From assembly GCF_017591425.1 (NCBI RefSeq), contig NW_024466307.1, forward strand, positions 3,284,001 through 3,348,000: a stretch of DNA of 64,000 nt, in the 5' to 3' direction. Of this stretch, positions 24,947 to 37,079 are shown in pieces (position 1 is the stretch's first letter; every line of letters begins with the position of its first letter). A model generated the notes under the pieces. It was not told where the DNA came from, searched no databases, and saw only the letters and a list, made by a program, of their open reading frames with translations. This stretch comes from Ochotona curzoniae (lineage: Eukaryota; Chordata; Mammalia; Lagomorpha; Ochotonidae). The position numbers and the translations under genes were made by a program.

Positions 24947-27900
24947 GCAGGGTCTTTCTGTGTGGATCGTGATGTTCTTGCAGGGAGATGGAAATAATCT
25001 ACCATCTTTCCATCTACAGCTCCTCTGGCCCCACCCACGTGTCCGCAGGACACGTCGTGCCACTGCAGAAAACTGAAAGTATAAACTAGCTCAAACAGTA
25101 CAAGATTTATTATCTCACATCACAGAATGTCCCCAAACAGGACATTGCATCAGAGTCGAATGTTTACCCTGTGCTCCTCTGTCCCTTCCACCTCTGGCCA
25201 GACTGCCCATTGCTAAGGCCAACCAGAAGGCAGAAGACTCTACAGACAGCGTCCACGGAGGCCCACCTTTAAGGCAGAGAGGTGGCAAGGAAGGAGGTGA
25301 CAGACACACAAAAGCAACCACCAGGCCCTCCCAGAGCCACCATGCTTCCAGAGACGCTGCCTCTGCTCCTCGCAGTGCTGGGCCAAGCTGGCTACACGGG
25401 TCCCTTCTCTGTGAACACAGCAAAGCACTGAGCAGAAAGCGGAAGCAGCCACTCTGCCACAAGAATGAGTTCTTGGGAGCTTTCCGGAGGCCCAGCCAGG
25501 CTGGCCTAACACCAGGGAGGCAGCTAGCAAAGTCACAGGGAATGGAAACGACCTGGCTGCTGTGGGTAAAATGCGGGGATACAGACTGAGGGAGCCGGTC
25601 CGCCTTCAGCGGTGATTATAAAAGGCCAAAGATGTGATCTAAAGAGAGCGGAGTATTGCAGCAGCGATTGTGATGTGCCATGGCCTAGAGCGAATGAAGA
25701 GTTATCCCTCTACACCAAAGACAGGAAGGGGAAAATGAAAAAGAAAGGGAAAACTTGCGAGTGCTGGGAGGGCGGCCTCGGGGCAGGAGCCTCACAGTGT
25801 TGGAAGGTCAAGTTCCAACGGGTGTTTCTCACAGGCGGTGTCAGAGGACCTGCAGCCTGGCTGGAGGTGCGGCCTGTGATGTGTATTCCGAGAAGCTCCA
25901 CAGGATGCTCTGGCCCTGCAGTGGAAGCTGGGTCTCTCCAGGCTAGCTGAACAGGGCCATGCCCGCTCTCAGGCTGGGGGCAGAGCGGCATGAGCTGGTT
26001 AGCGTCGCCCCATGCTTGAGGCTGTCAAGCCCTGCCCCCTGGACCCCCACTCCGTGAGTACTCAATGGAAACCACCCCTCCCCACTTACCCTGATGGTTT
26101 GCAGCCGGCCAGGTGAAAGAGGAAAGGACAGGTATTACCAAACACACAAGTCAGCATTTCTACACACACACAGAAGTAAAAGCAAATCTAAGACCGATTT
26201 GTCCTGGTGTTTCTCTGGTACTTCAGGTCACTTACCAGTGACGAGACATGGCTGGTACCACTTTTAATCACTTCCTTCTCCCATGGAGCACATGGCAGCT
26301 CTCCAGAAACCCTGCTCTCTTTTACACTGAAATTTTATACTTCAACACAGAGAGGGAGAGGATTGTTTTTTTTTAATTTTCCTCTTTCCTTTGAAATTAT
26401 TTTCCAGGCCACTTGTGGCCCTTGGTTACACTCGAAAACTTTTCCAATCAATCTGACATTGTCAGCTGTCAAAATGGATTTTCTTCACTAGAATTTATAT
26501 GACACTCTATATTTCAATCTGTTCTATATAAATCCTCCTTTTATTTTGATATTATTCCCTCTGTTTCCTGACCAGGCTTTCGTTGTTATTACTATTCTTT
26601 ACAGGCCCATCAAATTATCTCCTATTCTAAAGCCCTCAGGAGGGTAGCCGTCAGGGTGCCCTCTCAGAAACACCAAGTTAGCAATGTCTGTTGGACCAGT
26701 TTCTAGCATATTCCTTGATGCTTATGACTCACTTCCTTTGCAACCCATCTACAAGGAGAAGTGTTACAACTCTGATGAACTGCCGTATCCAAGCTGGTTA
26801 GTACATGGTTGTGTAAGCAAGTGAATTATGACAGCAAATATGAGGAGCACAGAATTGCTTCGTGGTTCCTCTGATTCAGCGAGTGGCTTTCCCAGACTTC
26901 TGATCAAACTGCTGGGGTTTCACTTTTCTCATTCGGTTATTGCCTCACTGTAGTCCATACTCATCAAAGTAGCCACCTATCAAACACAAAAATAAATCTG
27001 GACGTTAAGCAAGAAAAGCAGCTCCAAGGGTGAAGGAGTCTCTGCTTTGTGTAAATCGTGTGCAAGTCTTCCAGGCTTCCCTGCGACTTTCACTGCCTCC
27101 TGAGGGCTGAGGCTCACAGTCACGAAACCCAGCCCGTTGCGCATGCTCTACCTGCACCAGCAACACCAGGCTTGCACTCCCATGGAGGACTGTCCTGGTG
27201 GTGCCTAAAGGCATGGGATCAGATTGTGCAAGTGCAAAGATGAAACTTCTTTGAAAACACAGACTGTGGCAGCTGCCTGCGGCACCTTCAAGTATCAGAT
27301 CCAACATGGTCTGCGATGGCTGTCACCCTCTCATTTTCAGCTGCGCACTCGCATGTCAGGAATTACTGGCTGTTGGTTTTGTAGTTTTCTACATGCTCCC
27401 AATGACAGTGTGGCCTGGGGACAAGCAACAACATGACTGGTGATGGGACGCTGGAGGCCCCGGGGCTCAGGGAGTCAGGAGCTGTGTCTGAACATGCCCT
27501 CGCTAGCCATGTGGACATGTAGACCTCCTTGGACCCACAAAGTCAAAACAGGATTCCTGAATGACCTGTGAGATCCTTAGGGTTTGAAATGCACTCTTTG
27601 TGCTGCTCTGCTGATGGCTTCTTGCTGCAGGTTCTTGACATGATTTCAATTTCTGGGATGAAAAAGTTTTTATTATGTTTGATTAAAACAACCACGAAAA
27701 CACCATTGCAACTTCTCTTTACTGTTCCTCTAGGCTTCTTTTCCAGAATAGACAGTGATAGAAACACCCACTTGATTTGGCTTCAACCAACTTCTTCACC
27801 CAATTGAATTAACAGGGTCCTAAGGAGCAGATTCGACCTTAAATTCTGTCGTAAAGAAAGTGACTTCTGAGGATGAAAGTTCATGGCTGCCCTGGGTCTT

Positions 27901-29154
27901 GGCTGCAGACATGTCTGCCTACACATGTTAAGGGAAGAAGGAATGGCGTCCCGCCTATGGGAAGGAAGAGCCCTTGAGGATTCACAGGTTCCTAACAGCT
28001 GCAGGACCCAGAAATCACCCTCGCTCTCCTGTCAGTCTCATTCAGCACTTGGAAACTTGAACCTGCTGCTGAGCCGCCCCAGGGCAAGTGCTTACAGCAA
28101 AGGACACACTGGATTGGGGCCATGGTCTAGGCAGTGCTGACTGCACCAAGCTGGCACCGTACACAGTCATTTGAAACCTCATGTCTGCATCAAATTGGCT
28201 CTATAATTTTTTTTTCTTTAGATGACTAGCTGTAGTTCCTGAAGCATTTGTTTCATATGATTACATCTCCAATTAATAGGTATTTCAGCCTCAATTTTGA
28301 AAATTGCATATATTTTTCATGAGGAAAACCTGAAAACTCTGTCGTTTCATTTTGTCCACTAAAATACAGCCATACTCTCTTGTCTTAGAATTTTTTGGCA
28401 GCAACTTCTCTAAAGTGGCGATGAAGGGTAAGTTTGAGAAAAGTTCTTCTTAGAGCAACACGAATTCTATTAGAAAAAAAATCAGAACATGCTCCAACTT
28501 CACGAGGAAGCTTTGGTGGAAGATGGTGAAATCTGCTCTGCCTTCCAAAATTTGCTGGAGGTAATACGGAAAGAAACCAGTGGTTTAGAAATGAATAGCT
28601 CTTTTTAAACAGGAACAGTAGCAGACTGACACAACAAGTGTGAAGAAAAACTTCAACTTTGTTGTGTCCTAATTGAACAGGGCCAATAACTAACAGCAGA
28701 AGTCTTGGCTGATATCACAGCCCTCTTAACTGATTCACGTTGTGCAATTCTGAGTGTACAATTAAAGTGCAGCGGATTTTCTGTTCAACAGGTGCCAAAA
28801 CTATTGGGTCCTGATCGGCGGCAGATAAGAGCAGAAGATTCAATGGAAATTTTCAGCAAATGACATCAAGAGCTGGAAGTATTTCAGGCAAGAATTCAAA
28901 GAAACCAGGAGCTCCTCGTGCAGTTTTTAAGACAAAGCACAATGGAAAGAACAGCAACCAAGAGGCGGGAATGCTCCAGCCAAAGCAAGAGCAGCCGGCC
29001 AGTCATCCGAGGAGACGCTCAAGGCATTTTGTGAAGGGCCAAAGAATTAAAACATCTACTCATTAAAAGGGTGTTTTGAGAAAGCCAAATTTTTTGGTAG
29101 AAAACTGCACTTAAGAGCTTTGCCACAAGGCTCCTGCTCATTGCTTTTGTTCAG
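24947..29154. other. Long stretch without recognised genes
   Basis: 25080-25200 resembles the decayed ancient repeat also suspected at 44510-44760 (a tttattatctcac block), low confidence. T-rich runs occur at 26366-26375 and 28208-28216. The plus frame 28860-29066 encodes a basic 68-residue peptide of no known family. Nothing else is supported. Confidence 0.35.
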
Positions 29155-29229
29155 AAATGCCAACAGACTTAACCAAAGATGTGAAAGAGCTCTACAGTGA
29201 AAACTACGAGACACTGATGGAAGAAATTA

Positions 29230-29297
29230 CCACACACACCACACACACACACCAACCACACACACACACCACACACACCACACACACACCACACACA

Positions 29298-29371
<74 letters not shown>
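29230..29371 (+). repeat. 142-bp CA-rich microsatellite inside L1 ORF2
   Basis: The left part has cacc interruptions (29230-29303), and the right part is an essentially pure (CA)n of about 65 bp. It replaces the ORF2 sequence between the gaagaaatta block and the ctcatggattt block, so it interrupts the coding relic. Confidence 0.97.
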
Positions 29372-29374
<3 letters not shown>

Positions 29375-29980
29375 CCTTGCTCATGGATTTAAAGTGTCAA
29401 TATCGCCGGCATATATATATAGTACATAAACCAATCTACTCATTCAATGCAGTCTATCAAAACACCAATGACATTCTTTACAGAATACCAAAAACAATCC
29501 TAAAACTCATATGGTATTATAAAAGATCCAGAATCACCAAGTAATTATGAGCAGAAGAAACCAGAGACATCACAACACCTCACTTCCGGGCCTGCTACAA
29601 AGCTGCAGTGGTCAGAAATCAACAGAACAGAATGGACCTCAGAATTTAACGTATGTATATAGGGCTAACTTATTTTTAACAAAACTACCCAGACTATAAT
29701 CAGAGAAGGAATAATATTTTCAACAAATGTTCAGGCAAAACTATACATGTGAAACAATGATATTAAATCCTCATCTCTCACCATCTATAAAAATCCAAGC
29801 TCTCAATTTAAGATCTGAGACTGAATTTGGTGCATGAAAATACAGAGGAAACACTGGTGATGATTTCTTTGGTAAAGTTGTTAAAATAGACGAAATAAAA
29901 ACATTACTAAACAAATGGGACTATACCAACTTCAGATACTTCTGGACAACAAAGGAAGCAATAAAGAAACAGCCACCATA

Positions 29981-30290
29981 AGGCTGGCATGGTGGCATAG
30001 ACAATATTATCATTCTCCACCTGAAGGACTGGCATCCCATATGGGTACTAATACTTGTCCCAGCTGGTCCGCTTTCAGTACAGCTCTCTGCCTGTAGCCT
30101 GGGAAATCAGCGGAGGATGGCCCAAGCTTTGGGTTCCTTACCCTCGTGGGACACCGTGAAGAAGCTCCTGGCTCCTAGTTACAGATTGGCTCAGCTCCAG
30201 CTGTTATGGCCATTTGGGGAATGAAGCAGTGGATGGAAGACTTCTCTGTCTGCCTCTTTCTGTAAAAATCTGCATTTCTAATAAATATAA
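29981..30290 (+). mobile_element. Diverged CSINE nested in L1
   Basis: Starts aggctggcatggtggcatag, then catcccatatgggtacta, gcctgggaaatcagcggagg and gaagaagctcctggctccta, and ends in an A-rich aataaatataaa tail. L1 ORF2 sequence resumes afterwards, so the SINE inserted after the L1. Its B box is degraded. Confidence 0.9.
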
Positions 30291-31146
30291 ACAACTCTAA
30301 ATAATAAACATGTAACAGAACAGCAAAAATTACTTGGAAGCTACCTATCCAAAAATGAGTTAACATCCAGAAAATAGCAGCAACTCACAGAACTCCACAG
30401 TAAGAAAGCAATCAAGCCACAGCAGAACAAGCAAAGGGCCACGACAGCAAGTTAACAGGAAAACACAAATGCCAACAAAGAGATGAAAAAGTGTTCAATG
30501 TGACTAGCCCTCAGGGAACTACAAATCAAAGCCACAATGAGACAGCACTTAAGCCCTCTCAGGACGGCCCTATCAAAAACAGAGAGAATACAAACGCTGG
30601 GAAGGCTGTGGGGAAGGGGGAACTCCAGAGCACTGGTGGTAGGAATGCAAATGACTGTGGCTGCTGTGGAAAACAGGATGGAGATTTCTTCAGAACCCTG
30701 GAAAAGACTTGCCGTAAGATCCAGCAATTCCACGGCTGGTGTACACCCAAAAGATATGAACAGACCGAATCAGAGACACCTGTGCCCCATGTTCACAGTA
30801 GCACTGTTCACAGTACCCAAAGCAGGGAATCAGCCATGGCTTCCATCATCAGCTGAGTGGATAAGTAGGATGGTATACATGCATACACACATACACAGTG
30901 GAATATTATTCAACAAAACAAACTAGAAAACTCTACCATTTGCAGCAAAATAGTTGCAACTAGATGGCTTCACACTGAATGAAATAAGCCAGACAAGGAA
31001 AGACAGACACCACGTGTTCCCCCTCACACGTGAGAGCTAAAATGCAAAAGTAAAAAAGCAATGTCTGTGTATTAGCATTGCCTCAAACGTACTTTTGCCA
31101 AACTTTTACATATTTGCTGAACAAATCATTAAGAATGATATAACCT

Positions 31147-31450
31147 GGGCCTGGCACAGTGGCCTAGTGGCAACCATCCTCGTCTTGCATGCTCTGGGAT
31201 CCCGTATGGGCGCCGGTTCTAATCCAACTCCCTGCCTGTGGCCTGGGAAAGCAGTCAAGAATGGCCCACAGCCTTGGGAATCCAAACGCACGTGTGACAC
31301 CTGGAAGAAAATTCTGGCTCCTGGCTTCAGATTGGCTCAGCTCCAGCCATTGCAGCCACTTGGGGAGTGAACCAGCAGACAGAAGCTCTTTCTGTCTCTC
31401 CTCTCTGTAAGTCTGCTCTTCCAATTAAAAAAATGAATAAATCTTAAAAA
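31147..31450 (+). mobile_element. CSINE at the 3' end of the L1
   Basis: Complete structure: gggcctggcacagtggccta, B-box-like ggttctaatcc, gcctgggaaagcagtcaaga, ctcctggcttcagattggct, acttggggagtgaaccagca, polypyrimidine block and a t/a-rich tail with aataaatcttaaaaaaaaa. L1-like 3' UTR sequence may continue beyond it. The body belongs to the older 'ggctcagctccagccattgc' form. Confidence 0.93.
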
Positions 31451-34400
31451 AAAATTTTTAATTGTATTCATGAGCCACACAGTCTATCTTATTTGCATTC
31501 ATCATTAATATGAGAATTGGTAAGAATTGTATTATTGAAATTGTTATGCATTTGCTGTGACATATCAATAAATTCCTTATAAAACTCTTTCTCGGACACT
31601 ATTTTCTGTAGTTAATAATATAAAAACTACTGTGTTAATGTGGCTAAATTCCCAAGACCCTCGGTCCCATAGGGAAGGATTACATTACCTATGTCATTAT
31701 TTTCAAGTTTCTTGCAGTTAGTTGAGTTTATACTGAGAAATAAAGCTTATTTTTATTTTGACCTTTAATTTTCCTCTGACTATTTGATGTCTCCTAGTGG
31801 AATCCAGATAAAATAACTGACCATTAAGAAAGAAAAAGAAATACTGATACTTAATTTTCTGGATAGGATATAAAAATAATGATGTATAGCTCATTAAAAT
31901 TAAAAGTGAAACATATACACATATATGTAAACATACATACAAACAGAAATGTCATTCTTTTTACATAGGAGAGTTCCCTTAGCTACAATTATGACTCATC
32001 TGCATGTACTTTGAGGTTGAGTTCCTTGGCTGAGTTGTTCCAGAACACGCAGCGCAGAACAAGCACATGTTCTACGTGTCCTTTGCTCTTGGGACAGACC
32101 TAGTGGCCAGGGTGAAGAGGTGAGATGCAGGCTGACCTTCAATCTGGTCAGCTTCGTGTTCTGCCAGTGCCGCGACATGGAGCTGGGAGCGGGGGTCAGA
32201 TGAAACACGGTGTGATTGAGTAAGGCCAGAGGGCCGCCAAGCCAGTGCTACTGCATTAGCAGCTGCTGGCTGTTTTGCAAGAGGAGCCTTACTGTTAATT
32301 TGGGTTTAAGGCTAAACAAGCATTATATAAATACATTGGGGGATAGAATGCTGATGGAATGGAAATGTTTGTGAGAATACCAGAGACCATTTCTGAAACA
32401 TTTACATTTTGGCATTCACCAAATGTATTTTTCAAGCACCTTTCCCTCTTTCAGAATACAAATACATATGGTTCACATGGGTTTTTTTTATTGATTTGCA
32501 ACTAATTTATCAAAATTGGCGAGGTGCAGCTACTAACTACAAGGTCTATGGAGCCAGTAAGAAAGGGAGGAAAAGCATTGTTAAATTTTCCATTTGGACT
32601 GTTCATTTAATTCAGAGTGAATTCTAACTGATAATGGGAGTTGCTGAAACATGGAGTAGCCAGTGACCACTCACTTCCACCCTGCCATCTCCACCTTATC
32701 TCTTGCATCCAACAGAGAGGCCTCCCATTCCCCTGTGCTCTGCTCCAGGAGGAGCGGGGCACGTTTCTTAAGAATATCGGCAGAAAGAAATTCCAAACAG
32801 ACTTATTCTGAGGAGTAATGCTGCTGCTCCTTACGAGTCTGAATTTCCCCACAGAAAACAAAGTCCTGCGAGCCAACCATGTAATAAATCCGGCACATTT
32901 GCATTTCATCGCATATCATCTTTCATACGTAAGAGGTGGTGTGTTCCAGCACAGATGTCTTCTGCTTCAATTCTCCCTGAAGACTCCGCACAGAGACTAA
33001 GCCTGCGCTTTAGTCATTAAATACTTGAATATAGACACACTAATTTACCTGCTAATTAAACAATAAGCAAGTATTCCAGTTATACCTCCCCAATTATCTG
33101 ATCAGCCAAATGTGTCTCATCTTAGCATTACTTGGGTAGCTGCCTTATGGACACAGTCTCCTGGGGTCCTACCTTGGCGGTCAGGGAATGTGCTGAACCA
33201 GCGTCCAGAACGGTCCCTGGTCATCAGGCCCCACAGATACCAGGCCCATTAACTAGGCTTGCTGCAAAACTGTTTTTCAGATGGCCCTGATCATAGCTCA
33301 TTTTCATAGTCTCAACAATGATAATGCTTTCAACGTATAATTATATGTAATTTATTTTTGTGTAAGTCACAAGGCATCGCCTATTATAATTAATCTTCCA
33401 ACTGAAACATCCCCTTTGTCAGATAATTTGTTATCATTTTGCCTTTGGAAAGAGGAGTTCATCACATATTTCTGCAAGAATGCTAAAGAATTTGTTTGCG
33501 AAGGTGACAGTGTAAGATGGTGACAGCCTCAGTCCAGCTTTGTGGCTCCTAGGACAAACCTTCAATCTATCTGAAGGTTATCTGGGCTTGAAGGGAAATA
33601 ACCAAATCATGAATAGCGTTTTATCTACTGTGAAAGCAAATCTGTCCATTGTGTCACCACTTTCTCTTTTTCTAAACATTTAATTTAATTCCTATTTTAT
33701 ATCACAAATAAGTATTAAATGAAAACACATAAATGAAATGGGGTCTGGGTGGAAATACACTGAGACAGGCTGGCTCCAGAGGTATATTCCTTTTGTCCTG
33801 CTATAACACGCACAGCTCTGAACAACGACACGTGGAGACACACAGACACACCCACAGAAATCAAGGCCCAGTGCTATGCATCCCACAGGCTTCTGGTCCC
33901 TGTGTTGAAGTGACATTCACATGGGGAAGCTTCTGCTGTCCAGCTCCCTGGAAGCAGGTGTTGGGGCAGCTCATCTCCTTGGGTTGTGTGGCTGGCACCC
34001 TACTTCCCATGGGCTGCTGACTGGAAGGCAGCTCCTGGGTCCCTCTGCAGACAGCCCTCAGTGTGACTGTCCGCTTCCTGAAGGCCATCCTGTAAGAGTG
34101 TCTACCGATAAAACACCCACTGGAGTGGCATCCCATGATCTCTGCCAGGTATTACCGGTTGGGTGTCAATCCCAGGTGTGTGTTTGGTCAAGGGGAGGGG
34201 ACTATTCCAGGATGTGGATCACTGGGGTCACCTAAAAGTGAGTCCATTAGGGAGATGGGACTGCATGAGCTCAAAAGCATATTCTCCAGCACAGCACACT
34301 GCACTGCCTGGAGTGTCGTCCATGCCATCTCCTCTAGTACTTATTTAAAAAGCAGACCGCTGGTCCAGCACTTCACCTGCTGCATCTGAACACCTAGAGA

Positions 34401-34499
34401 CTGGACGGGGGATGCCTAGTTCCTCAAAAGCTCCAAAGGATTCTGGATCACGTGAGCATTAACAGCTAAGAATGCTATCGTTGTTGTGATTCTGACTTC
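31451..34499. other. No gene recognised; AT-rich with possible L1 3' UTR at the left
   Basis: 31451-31620 is probably the remainder of the L1 3' UTR. 32780-33110 is unique, AT-rich and contains several homeodomain-type taatta cores. The largest frames (100-104 codons) are unrecognised and overlap on both strands. Confidence 0.3.
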
Positions 34500-34924
34500 A
34501 TTGTGGAAAAGCAACCTTCAAAAGACAATGAAGACAGCCAGTAAGAAGAAGAAGAAGTTGGACTCCTTCAAAATGAGGACTTCAGTGTTTCAAACGACAC
34601 TATGAAGAAAGGGAAGAGCAGACTGTAAAATGGAAAAGAATATTTACAAACCATCTATCCGATAAAGGGTCTAATTTCCAGAACACACAGAGAATTCTTT
34701 CAATTCAAAAATTAAGAAGACAAATCACTAAAAATGAACAAAGGGCTTTAATAGATACTTCCTTAAAGAAGATACAAACAGATTTATTACTATTCGGACT
34801 TGTTATTAGAATCAAATGAAATCCTTAGTGAGATGTCACTTTACGCCTACTAAAATAGCAGCAGTCAACATGGCAGTGCGGAGATGGAGAAATGGAAAGC
34901 CAAGCATGTTGTAGCTGGCAAGGA
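34500..34924 (+). mobile_element. Old LINE-1 (L1M-type), left part
   Basis: ttggactccttcaaaatgag, gtttcaaacgacac, aatatttacaaaccatctat and gataaagggtctaatttcc follow the order of L1 ORF2, as does the gagatgtcactttacgcc block. The match breaks near 34925 and resumes at about 35616, so a later insertion split this L1. Confidence 0.78.
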
Positions 34925-35615
34925 TGCCCTCGGACCCCCTTGGCCTTGCTTCCTCCGGGCCGTCCTCACCACCAGCTATCCATCTTTGCCCTGTTGTCTC
35001 TGGCCTGCCAAGCGGACCTCAGCAGCAACAGTTCCGAGGCAGTTTAGCAAGAACCAACCACACTCAGTGCCTAACCAAGTCCTTAGTCATTTTCTTTTCT
35101 TCTTCTTCTTTTTTTTTTTTTAAGATTTATTTTTATTGCAAAGTCAGATATATACAGAGGGGAGGAGAGACAGAGAGAAAGATCTTCCATCCGATGATTC
35201 ACTCCCCAAGTGACCGCAATGGCTGGTGCTGCGCCCATCCAAAGCCAGGAGCCAGGAACTTCCTCCAGGTCTCCCAAGCGGGTGCAGGGTCCCAAGGCTT
35301 TGGGCCGTCCTCAATCGCCTTCCCAGGCCACAACAGGGAGATGGATGGGAAGTGGAGCTGCTGGAATTAGAACCAGTACCTATATGGGATCCCGGCGCTT
35401 TCAAGGCGAGGACTTTAGCCACTAGGCCACGGCACCGGGCCCACTTAGTCATTTTCCATGCACTGGCAGTTATAATACCCTAGTTGTACCTGCTGTATTC
35501 AGTTCTGGTTTCGCTCGCTCTCTTCAACATTCTCCTTATATGTTGAAGTCTGTCCAATGTATTAGAGTCTGCATTGCATTGCAAAGGCAATTTTTACAAC
35601 CAGGCACATTTTCAA
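34925..35615. mobile_element. Unidentified segment inserted in the L1 (contains the next CSINE)
   Basis: Between the two L1 halves lies about 340 bp of foreign sequence once the nested CSINE is removed. It is C/T-rich on its left side and AT-richer on its right. It could be a solo LTR or another transposon, but I recognise no family and see no clear terminal repeats or target-site duplication at the L1 junctions. Confidence 0.4.
35095..35443 (-). mobile_element. CSINE (antisense) with perfect 13-bp target-site duplication
   Basis: On the minus strand the element has its head near 35442 and its A-rich tail (T-rich on the plus strand) at 35095-35121. It includes gattcactccccaag, ccaaagccaggagccagga and ccttcccaggccacaac blocks in reverse order. 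cttagtcattttc occurs at 35082-35094 and 35444-35456 on either side, a perfect 13-bp target-site duplication and the hallmark of L1-mediated insertion. Confidence 0.96.
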
Positions 35616-35960
35616 ATAACCCCTGTGAGTATTTTAAATGGTGCAGTTGCTTTGGAAAGCAGTTGAGCAGATTCTCAGAAGGTTTACACATACCCACCCA
35701 GAAATTCTCCTCCTAGAAACAAGTTCTCCAAAAGAAACAAAAGCACATGCTCACTTTAAAAATTCATGCACAAATGTTCAGAGTGCCCATAACATGGAGC
35801 ACCTGCAGTGTTCATGCACTGAAGAATGAAGACAAAAAAATGTGTATATATAAATAAAATACTATTCGTCCACAAAAGGAAGAGAGAATCCAGTAGATGA
35901 TAATACACACATAGCCTGAAAATACTTTGCTTTGTGGAAGAGGTGAGGTATGACGGCTAC
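35616..35960 (+). mobile_element. Old LINE-1 (L1M-type), right part
   Basis: Continuation of the element at 34500-34924: aaatggtgcagttgctttgg, ttctcctcctagaaac, acaaatgttcagagtgccc and the aaaatactattcgtcc block follow ORF2 order. The reading frame is broken. Confidence 0.75.
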
Positions 35961-36299
35961 CTTACCCAGAAGGAGAACATCGTGTTGGTGGAGGCTGGCG
36001 GAGGACTTGAATGGGAACTGTTAGGAGGGTTTTTGCATATGTATGTTGCACATAAATGTATATTGGGCACATATTATCATTTCCTGCATGCTACAGGTAA
36101 CATATTTTAAAAAGAAGCATCAATACTTCCCACGCATTGCAGACTGTTCCCTTTACCTGTCAGACTAGCCTTGCAGTAAGCTGTTAAGGATGTGCCCCCC
36201 CTCGACTCAGGACACATAAGCAACAATCACTGACATGCCAGGAAAGCACGGGAAGAGACGTGAATGCTCAGGCACTCTCCTCTCTCCGAGGCTCCCTTC
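35961..36299. other. No gene or repeat recognised
   Basis: Short stretch between the L1 and a young CSINE. The 161-codon minus frame 36207-36692 is driven by the adjacent SINE and its poly-A tail. Confidence 0.4.
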
Positions 36300-36315
36300 A
36301 AGAAGTGAGGAGGAG

Positions 36316-36621
36316 GGCCCGGCGCGGTGGCGCAAGTGGTTAAAGGTCCTCGCCTTGCACGCCCGGGATCCCATATGGGCGCCGGTTCTAATCCTGTGGC
36401 CTGGGAAAGCAGTCGGGGATGGACCAAAGCTTTGGGAACCTGCACCCGTGTGGGAGACCCGGAAGAGGCTCCTGGCTTCGGATCTGCATAGTATCGGCCC
36501 GTTGCACTCACTTGGGGAGTGAATCATCGGACAGAAGATCTTCCTCTCTGTCTCTCCTCTCTGTATATCCGCCTTTCCAATGAAAAAAAATAATAAAAAT
36601 AAATCTAAAAAAAAAAAAAAA
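36316..36621 (+). mobile_element. Young CSINE with 16-bp target-site duplication and internal deletion
   Basis: Little diverged from the inferred consensus. The polymerase III A box (tggcgcaagtgg, 36328-36339) is perfect, and the B box (ggttctaatcc, 36384-36394) has one mismatch from the usual form. It then has the subfamily block agtatcggcccgttgc and a long poly-A tail (36608-36622). aagaagtgaggaggag at 36300-36315 is repeated at 36622-36637. Compared with 61270-61590 it lacks about 35 bp just after the B box. Confidence 0.97.
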
Positions 36622-36681
36622 AAGAAGTGAGGAGGAGCACGAGGAAGGAGCATGGGGAGGGACAGAGGCAGGATGATGTTA

Positions 36682-36955
36682 GGGGCTGGCACAGAAAACA
36701 GTAGGTAAAGCCACAGCTTACAATGCTGCCACTGAGTCCAGGCTCTCAGGCTTCTGGTCTACCTCCTTGCTGATGCACCTGGGAAAGGAAACAGGATGAT
36801 TGAAGTACTTGGGTCCTCGCTGGCCATGGGGAAAACTCAGATGGGGTTCTTGGCTCCCGGCTTCAGTCTGGCACAGCCCAGATATTACAGCGTTGTAGCC
36901 ATCTAAAGGAGCAAACCAGTAGATGAAGATCTCTCTCTGCTGGAATGCAATGTGC
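36682..36955 (+). mobile_element. Old diverged CSINE
   Basis: Starts aggggctggcacagaaaaca and includes the tcttggctcccggcttcagt, ggcacagcccagatattaca and gagcaaaccagtagatgaag blocks of CSINE in order. The 3' tail is degraded. It is much older than its 5' neighbour at 36316. Confidence 0.75.
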
Positions 36956-37079
36956 AGATGATGTGTGAAGAAGCTGTCCACCCCAACCCTGACCCTGTAG
37001 GTGTCCACACTTTGCAATGGCTGATGCTAGCATGGTTCATCCCCCCTGTAGCTCACGTTGTCACTGGATTGCCACTGCA

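Larger units (their letters stand above)
29155..31146 (+). mobile_element. LINE-1, ORF2 C-terminal half, interrupted by a CSINE
   Basis: The element starts with ccaacagacttaaccaaaga (29160), the L1 ORF2 region upstream of the C-terminus, and follows ORF2 through catggatttaaa, caatgcagtctatcaaaaca, ctctcaccatctata and aatgggactatacc. It resumes after a CSINE with gggaactacaaatcaaagcc, ggaatgcaaatgactg, tccagcaattccac and aaataagccagacaaggaaa, ending in 3' UTR. Stops and indels break the frame, including a CA expansion at 29230-29371. It is 5' truncated and inactive. Part of its ORF2 still reads open at 30491-30926 in two overlapping frames. Confidence 0.92.

Noticed and set aside
29157..29429. 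90-codon His/Thr-rich frame
   Set aside because: It starts in L1 ORF2 and continues through a CA microsatellite.
30491..30926. Overlapping 121 and 129 codon frames
   Set aside because: They lie in the L1 ORF2 relic and are not an independent gene.
36328..36394. Possible tRNA gene from A and B boxes
   Set aside because: The boxes are the tRNA-like head of a CSINE with a non-tRNA body and A tail; the clover-leaf stem pairing was not evident.
36207..36692. 161-codon minus-strand frame
   Set aside because: Reads through the antisense of the young CSINE and its poly-A tail.
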